A DNA stretch of 64,000 bases from Romanomermis culicivorax. Its lineage: Eukaryota > Nematoda > Enoplea > Mermithida > Mermithidae. The stretch is taken from contig CAWUHX010000012.1 of the NCBI GenBank assembly GCA_963922205.1, forward strand, positions 2,232,001-2,296,000. Reading direction: 5' to 3'. The notes below the pieces were generated by a model. It was not told the DNA's origin, made no database searches, and saw nothing but the letters and a program-made list of their open reading frames with translations. This document shows positions 57,288 to 64,000 of the stretch, one piece after another. How positions within the stretch are numbered: position 1 is the first letter of the stretch; each line of letters begins with the position of its first letter. Made by a program: the position numbers and the translations under genes.

Positions 57288-58108
57288 ACACAGTCCTATT
57301 CAGCGAAGTCTCAGAACAGATTCTCAAAATAATGAATTTTCAACTTTAGAGTGGGAAAATGGGGATTAGGCTGGTAGACGTTTTGGCCTAATGGACCTAT
57401 TTGGTCCTCCATTCCGATCTGGTGGATCCTGGTAGTCACACATTTTGGCACGAATCACCAAATTCCTGACATTATGGCTCTGTAGCATGTGTTTTCCCGA
57501 CATTACAGCTGTACATGGATGTTTTTTGTTTCTTTTATCCCTTATTGACACATTCTTTTTCATATTCTCATTTTGAGCCACTTTTGATTAATTTTTTCAG
57601 GTCGGATACTTTTCTTCTATTTTTACTTACTTTTTATTACATTTCCTTTCGTTTCTTTATTATTCGTTTTTTGTTCTGCGTTTACTGCTTATTTTATTAA
57701 TTTCATTTTATGTTTATTTCATTTTGTTTCATTCATTTTATTAAGTTAATTTTTTTTGATGTCAACTTCCGTATGAAACAATTTTAATCGAGGATCCTTA
57801 TGATAAGTTTTTGTTTTTTTAAACGTTTTGCTAAAAAAAATTTTGTGATTTTGGAACGGTCCGTTCGTCCATGTACCTACCTCAACCGCAACACAGAAGC
57901 ATGTGAAACCTAGATGGCCAAATGCAGCTAAAAATAGAGTATCTCAATTAGCAAAAACGATTTTAATATACCTAAATTGCATATATTATAAAAATGGCGT
58001 GTGTGTTTGCTCTAATCTACAGAACTTTTTACTATTCGCTGTATTGAGAATGAGAATTGGTGTTTTGAGTCCCGCTATTGTGCGTTTCGCTGTATTGGGG
58101 ACATGCCT
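57288..58108. mobile_element. Foldback element FB2, copy 2
   Basis: Left end TATTCAGCGAAGTCTCAGAA, right end TTTCGCTGTATTGGGGACAT. The interior is homologous to copy 1 (GACGTTTTGGC, ATTTGGTCCTCC, ATTTTGGCACGAATCACC). Confidence 0.75.
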
Positions 58109-58327
58109 TTAGCAGTGTCTTTCGACCTTCACCGGTATCTCAAACGGGAAATCAAAATGATAAGGTCTAAACGTACGTGACCACAGTCTTTCAATAATTT
58201 TCCACACGAGGCTCTGAAACTTACAGTCTCACCCCTGAAAAGCGAATCTAAAAGGAGCGAAATAAGAAAAAAATACGGCAGAATTTTTAAGCCAATTTTT
58301 GAAAATGTTGCATTGAGTTCGAAAAGA

Positions 58328-58568
58328 CTATAGTCTGTTTTTTATAAAATGCGTCCAAATAGAAAAATGACACAAATCAGAACTGTCGTCAAAATCGTTT
58401 ACTCTTAGTGTGAAATTTTTCACTCAAAAAATTGTTAAAGATTAGGTCAGTATGCTTACAAATTTCCAGTCCTATATGATGTATTGTTTACCAGAAAATC
58501 GTGAAAATTTGAAATACTTGCTTTTCACTTTCATTATTTAGATGCATTTCAAGAAAAACAGACTATAG
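58328..58568 (-). mobile_element. M1 MITE, full copy
   Basis: Reverse orientation with well-kept ends: CTATAGTCTGTTTTTTATAA at the left and TTTCAAGAAAAACAGACTATA at the right. Confidence 0.85.
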
Positions 58569-58761
58569 TTTTAGTTCCCTTGCTCTTTATTATTATATCC
58601 TTATTTCTTTCCGTTTGCATATTCTCGCTTTTCCTTTTTTATTTTATTGTGTGATCTGTTTTTCTTATCCTGAAGGTTCGCGAACCAGAAAGTCACATTA
58701 TATCCGTTTCATTAAACTATAATTTTTAGAGGAATAAAAGTTACGAAAAATAAAACGCTTT

Positions 58762-59170
58762 TGTGTGAGGTGCGGTCTCACCACTATTCAGCGAAACTCA
58801 AAATATCGATACTCAATACGGCGATCCTCAAAATAGCGAAGTCTCAGGACAGATTCTCAGAATAGCGAATTTTCAAAGAAGTTATCTTAAAAATAAAAAA
58901 ATAAAGCACTTTATTTGGGCTTGCGCCCCAAATGTAGGCCTAAGCGCAAGTTTAAGCCTAAATCCAAGCCTGAGTTTAAGCTCAAGCTGGCAGATATTTT
59001 TTTGTGATCTTGTGGTCACAAAAGCATGAGAAACTTAGATGGCCAAATGCAAGACTATCTCAACCAGCAAAAACCATTTTGATATACCTAACTTGCATGT
59101 TTATTATAAAAATGATGTGTGCGTTTACTCTAATGCATTAGAGCTTACTTTTCGCTGTATTGGGGATATC
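58762..59170. mobile_element. Foldback element FB2, copy 3 (short)
   Basis: Left arm CTATTCAGCGAAACTCAAAA and following units to 58875; right end TTTCGCTGTATTGGGGATAT. Between them, 58918-58990 contains degenerate GCCTAA-type hexamers (GTAGGCCTAAGC, AAGCCTAAATCC), the complement of the TTAGGC type. Confidence 0.7.
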
Positions 59171-59980
59171 ACCGCATAATTTGGTTTGTATGCGAGTGAC
59201 TTGTGCAGCATACCGCTTTCGGGTAACTTGCATCGTTAGTGTCTAGAATTTTCTTTTTTTGGATCCTTATACCTTTAATTAAACTTGTTCATTAGAACTG
59301 CTCTTTTGAGGAAGCACGTCATGCTGCTAATAGCCAAAAAAATTCGAATTACATAAAAATATTGTAGGTCCATCATGAAACAGCTGCGTAATTACTGTCG
59401 AAACATTGGAGGGAATGACGCGTTTTTCATAGAATTTTACGAGTTGAATGAATTGACTTTTGTAAAATTCCAAGAATCGAGAAACGAACCTAATGGAGTT
59501 TATTTTTTGGACACTTGCATTTCCAGGATGAAGCTGGTGCAGTGATATGTCTTAATAACCCGTCTCTTGTTGAAACTTTTGAATCAAAATAGACTTTATG
59601 AATAAATCATCATGTATTTTCTCAACCTCAGTAACTGTAGACCAACAAAAATGGTACAGCTTATATTTTGAAATATATTTTCATACTGTAATCGTGAATT
59701 CAGGATCCGAGTGATGCTGACACACATTTTAAATTACAACTCATGCATCCACCGAAAATTCTATCTGGTCTTACCTGGAATAGAGGGCGAATTACCGCGA
59801 GACAATCATAGATAAAAGCAAAGAAAAATATGAAAAACAACCTCGAATACTATAACACTATCATTATCAATATTTTTTCATAGTTCCACTAATCAACGTG
59901 AACCGATTTGTAAATTTTGCGAACGAATAAATAACAGGCGAAAAATCCAATCGTTCCTATATAGAGTAGAAGTGATAAAT
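59171..59980. other. No gene recognised
   Basis: AT-rich sequence without motif-bearing frames. Confidence 0.4.
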
Positions 59981-60202
59981 TATAGTCAGTTTTTCTTGAA
60001 ATGCCTTGACACTATTAAAGTAGTTCCATTTGCACGATTTCTGGCTGAACTGAGTCATATAGCACTTGAAAATTGCGAACTTACTCGACGATTTTTTGGA
60101 TGAAAAAACTTACACTAAAAACTTTCTGCAAACAATTTTGACAACAATAATGATTTTGTCATTTATGAATTTAGGAGCACTTTATTGAAAAACAAACTAT
60201 AG
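59981..60202 (+). mobile_element. M1 MITE, internally shortened
   Basis: Left end TATAGTCAGTTTTTCTTGAA, right end TATTGAAAAACAAACTATAG. Confidence 0.75.
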
Positions 60203-60346
60203 TATTGAAAAATGACGTGAAACTTTATCTTAACCGGGAATTTTATGCTCAAAGAATGTAATAATTAGTAGGCGCACTCAATACTACAACTACGCCAAGT
60301 AAGGAAATGACAAAATATAAAATAGTATACTAGCTTTACAATATCA

Positions 60347-60595
60347 CTATAGTCTGTTTTTCTTGAAATGCTCCTAAATAATACAAGTGGAAAGCAAGTA
60401 GTATTTCAGATTTTCACGATTTGATGGTGAACAATATATCATATAGGACTGAAAACTTGTGAGCATACTGACCCAACCTTTAACATTTTTTTGCGTAGAA
60501 ATTTAACAGTAGAGCTCTATGTAAACGATTTTGACGACAGTACCGATTTGTGCCCCTTTTCTTATTAGAAGCATTTTATAAAAAACAGACCATAG
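60347..60595 (+). mobile_element. M1 MITE, full copy
   Basis: Left end CTATAGTCTGTTTTTCTTGA, right end TATAAAAAACAGACCATAG. It sits 145 bp from the previous copy, in the same orientation. Confidence 0.85.
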
Positions 60596-61597
60596 GTAAT
60601 TTGCAAGCAATAAACTCTTCTAGTGAAAAATTAACAATGTGAAATCTGAGAAAAACGAGTTTTGCGTGTAGAACAAAATTACAACCAGTCAGTCATATGC
60701 ACACAAATATATTCGAATAGGACGTTTCATAGTAAAAGAAGCCTCCTCTCAAACGCTACTTCAGGCTTGTTGACTTTGTTCTGATTAGAGCTTCACAATG
60801 GGTACCCGAATTACCAGGGTAGATCAGAGAAGCACTACCCGGTATCCGCGGGTAAATTCGGGTAATTGATTAAATAAAAAAAGCATAGTAGATAGTGTCG
60901 AATGTTGTTCATGTATGTGTGGAGACGTACGGAGTGCATATTGAACAATCCTTGTGTCTCTTTACTGCAAGTGCCCCATCATACTAAGAATGCTATAAAT
61001 CTATTTTTAAAATTCCCATTACTCCATACGTCCCGCTACTCCAAGAATGTTATAAATTTTTTAAACTGCAGGTACGATTGAAATGACTTTTTGCAGCTAA
61101 TAATTTTAAAAGTATTTCAATATGCCAATTTGACTCTATAGTGCAATAGCCCGTCTGAATAATTTCACTGCCATTCTAAAACTCCTCTACGTTTAATCAG
61201 ACAACAAGGAAAGCAGGTGTTCAGAAGTTGTTGCATTTTCTCCTGAAAATAATTCGTAATTTAAATGACGTGTAATGAACATTACACTGTAGCTATATGT
61301 ATAATTATTCTCATAGGATCTATAGCTGATTTTAAAAATATTTTTTGGCAATTTACATGTGGCGTAAACACAATACGCACTGTTCGATACCGTATCCAAT
61401 TAGCTATCGTGTATAAATATTTACATATGTTCTAAAATGCGCTACAGGAGAAACTATGGGTATGCATAAAAAAATCAGGTTTTTTTTGAAAAGTTATATG
61501 CATGAAATTACTGACCCGAGCACACAATCTTGGTTCTCAATTTTCATCATTGCACAACGATTTCCCTAACGACCGACTATTGTAGGCCATGCAACGT

Positions 61598-62004
61598 ACG
61601 GAAAGGCACATTTCGGTGCCTCCATTTCGGCGCCGCCGTTTTGGCGATAGCCAGTTCGGCACTTGATCATTTCAAAAGTGGCCGTTAGGGCGCCAGCTAT
61701 TTTAGTGCCGGCCACTTTAGCGCCTGTTCCAGCACCAAACTGTTTTCCTTTTCTTATTTTTTCATCAGTTTTCTTTTTTTCTGTCTTTGTTCATATTTTG
61801 GTTTATGATCATGATATTCTTTCTTCATCTTAAACTTTTCTTTGTATTTCTTCTTTCTTTCGTTTTCTGTGTTTTGCTTAAGTTTTTGTTTAAGTTGTTA
61901 TGCTCAAGTATGGGAAATTTCAGAAAATTCGTATGGCATTCTTGGAGTAAAGCCCAACTCAGAAGCGAAAACATGAGGACTACTCACTTGGGAATAGACC
62001 GGGC
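61598..62004. mobile_element. Chimeric foldback element inside FB5
   Basis: The left arm (61610-61735) has decayed 15-bp units of the FB3 type (TTTCGGCGCCGCCGT, TAGTGCCGGCCACTT). A pyrimidine-rich centre follows. The right end (CACTTGGGAATAGACC) is of the FB1 type. Confidence 0.5.
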
Positions 62005-62090
62005 CTGACGGCTCTTTTGATCAGGTTATAGCGTTTAATGTACAGGAATGCATGTCTGTGCGTTCTAAAATAGAAAATACGGAAAATTTT

Positions 62091-62780
62091 ACGGCGCTTC
62101 GCGCCGGTTTTCAAATCGTTCTATTCATGTGGCACGGTCGGTTAGAAAATGTCGGCCTAGCTTATGCTTATAACTTTTAAACATCGGCATGTTATGGATA
62201 AATGCTTTATCTTGTATTGTTTTTTGACGTATTTGACGAAAATCAAGATTTTTCTTGGATATTTTCGCAAAATCATTCTGCGGTCCTTTAGAATTTTCGG
62301 CATCCGTGAACGTAAACGTTTTGCATTTTAAAAATGATTAAAACGTAATCAACATGGCAGAATAGCAGAAGTTCTTGCCGGCTGATGAATCAGAATTCTT
62401 GGTTGCCCGCCTAATTTTCAAATTCTAGTTTGCCCAGCATTGAATTCACTGAAAAATTTGACTTTTCATACAGGAAATATATATTGAACAGATAAAAAAA
62501 TAACGAAAAAGAAAAAAAAGATGAAAATTCATTCATTCATTTTCCAGCGTTGTAGGATACCAAAATCCAAAATATTCAAGCCAGAGGTTGAATACGTATG
62601 GCACTTTTTATGCTCCAGATTATTTGAAAATAATCTCTTTTGATGTATATGATTGGTAAATTACTCCAAATGGCGTAAAGATCACGATCGATCGTCGATA
62701 TTTGCACAAGAATGTGATGAAAAAAAATTTTGAAGACGTTTTAGAGGCTTCGAAAACAGAATTTTCGGCGCTAGGCGCTA
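62091..62780. repeat. GGCGC-hairpin repeats
   Basis: ACGGCGCTTCGCGCCGG at 62091-62107 and TCGGCGCTAGGCGCTAA at 62765-62781, both after GAAAATTTT or AATTTTC. Similar hairpins lie at 53184-53200 and 53713-53730. TTTTCCAGCGTTGTAGGATA near 62541 matches TTTTCCAGCGTTTTAG near 53679 and 53801. Confidence 0.5.
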
Positions 62781-63285
62781 AACAAGTTACTTTTGCCAAA
62801 TGCCAACCTTTCATTTTTCGTCCAAAACTCAGAAAATTTAATTCTAAAAGTCTAAAACTGACATGAATTGAATGAAATACAAGGGAAGTAGCTTTTAATC
62901 ATTTCTCTAATAAAGTTAAGCGAATTCATCAATTTTAGAGCGAGCAACAGAAAATTTATTTGTTCAACTAAATTTTTCCCCAAGTTGCACATTGCAACCT
63001 GCCCTGTGCAAAAAATGCGAATTGCATTATCAATTTTGTTGATCTTCTTAATGCTAATTCTGATTATTAATCTAGTCATGTATTCATTAAATTGATGAAA
63101 ATTTGAGTTTTATATATTTCACCTCAAGGTATATGTTACTACTTACATGCTATTAAATGCCTAACTATATGTTACTATTATAATATTACCCAGGTAAACC
63201 CGGGTAATTCGCGTACCCGGGTAATGGATAAACGGGTACCCGGGTAGGAAATTTTCGTCGTGTGAAGCACTAGTCCTGATCAGAA

Positions 63286-64000
63286 ATTATTATGCTAACG
63301 TTTTTTTAAAAAAAATATTAATAATTCATTTGCTACTGAAAAACTTGAGAAACATCGTCCAGAGGGTTTTGTTATAGAAGGTTTTCGGCTTAAAAGTCAG
63401 CAACTACGTTGTATGAACGATGAAATGTAATAGAAATCAAAAGTTTTAAAATCCCAAAATTTAATTTCATGAAAGACTAGTTGGAGTTATCTATTTCTTA
63501 TTGATTCTCTGCAAATAGGGATAAAAGAACTTGATTTTGTGTTACATAGCAAAAACAGTCGATACAGACAGTTTAAAGTTTTAACTAAAGCATCACACTT
63601 GATTCTCTCATTTTTATATTTTAGAACAATCATTGCATGTTCTCAAGTATACAGCCCTAAGGCCGAGACATTTTTCAACAATTTTTGAGGTCCAAATTCA
63701 CATTTTAGATTATTTCTGACATCTCTCACAAAAATTCAGCTAACTGTAGCATTCAGCTAACTGTAGTTCGATGTATGCTTAGATAGTATTCCTGAGTAGT
63801 CAATGGTTAAACTATCTTTAAGGAATAGATATGCCTCGGAATTCCCAAACATGAAGCTTTAAAAACGAGAACATTCCAATTCATGTCAGAATCGGAACAA
63901 CTGTTCTAATTTTCCAAATAAAAGTTCCAGTTTTTGGAATATTACTCACAAGAACGAAATGCCTACAACAAAAGTGAAACCGAAAAGGTGCTCCAAAAGT
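63286..64000. other. No gene recognised
   Basis: AT-rich sequence to the window edge without recognised exons or element borders. Confidence 0.4.

Larger units (their letters stand above)
60779..63285. mobile_element. Foldback-like element with TACCCGGGTA arms (FB5)
   Basis: The left end reads TTCTGATTAGAGCTTCACA, then ACCCGAATTACC units to 60872. The right end reads the complement (GTGAAGCACTAGTCCTGATC) after several ACCCGGGTAATTCG units at 63187-63247. The 2.3-kb interior contains another foldback element and otherwise no gene. Confidence 0.65.

Overview
The window looks like gene-poor, AT-rich nuclear DNA from an animal, most likely a nematode. Three things point that way: a MOLO1-type (levamisole-receptor modulator) gene, a secreted-peptide precursor with nematode-style -GFamide units and a TTTCAG splice acceptor, and an interstitial array of the nematode telomere hexamer TTAGGC. 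I cannot name the species; a large, repeat-rich, non-Caenorhabditis genome is the best guess.

Layout. 1-862 is the decayed 3' end of a Ty3/gypsy pol gene (integrase). 1273-6551 is a decayed long reading frame. It starts with a short exon, carries a DEDD-type 3'-5' exonuclease-like domain, then acidic/Gln-rich/coiled-coil linkers, a helical domain and an RGG-rich tail. The last 1.35 kb of this unit is repeated at 7857-9216. 9640-11460 is an internally deleted L1/Tx1-like LINE. The last exon of an amidated neuropeptide gene lies on the minus strand at 12320-12653.

From 13 kb on, repeats dominate. (i) About 21 copies of a 250-bp TA-flanked MITE, here called M1. (ii) Foldback elements (FB) whose inverted arms are built of 15-17-bp tandem repeats: 13.6, 14.9-15.8, 21.0-22.1, 55-59 and 61.6 kb, plus one at 60.8-63.3 kb with TACCCGGGTA arms. 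One has a perfect 9-bp target duplication. (iii) Giant palindromic elements (PAL) of 2.0, 3.8 and 4.3 kb at 25.1, 31.9 and 38.2 kb, sharing the end TTAAGACACGATTTCTGAG. (iv) Small TIR elements, two with 8-bp target duplications (53.2 and 53.9 kb), and two solo-LTR-like sequences.

The one well-supported host gene is the MOLO1-like gene at 44949-51553 (+). It has four exons whose phases all agree, giving 450 residues. Its introns hold three well-preserved M1 copies and one diverged one, a mariner-like derivative and the TTAGGC array. Weak candidate exons lie near 18.8, 43.8, 52.7 and 54.5-54.8 kb.

The most unusual items are the exonuclease-plus-RGG element, the foldback family that keeps similar ends while changing its tandem-repeat arms, and the telomere-repeat array enclosed in an inverted repeat. 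Nothing was searched against a database; family names rest on motifs read by eye.
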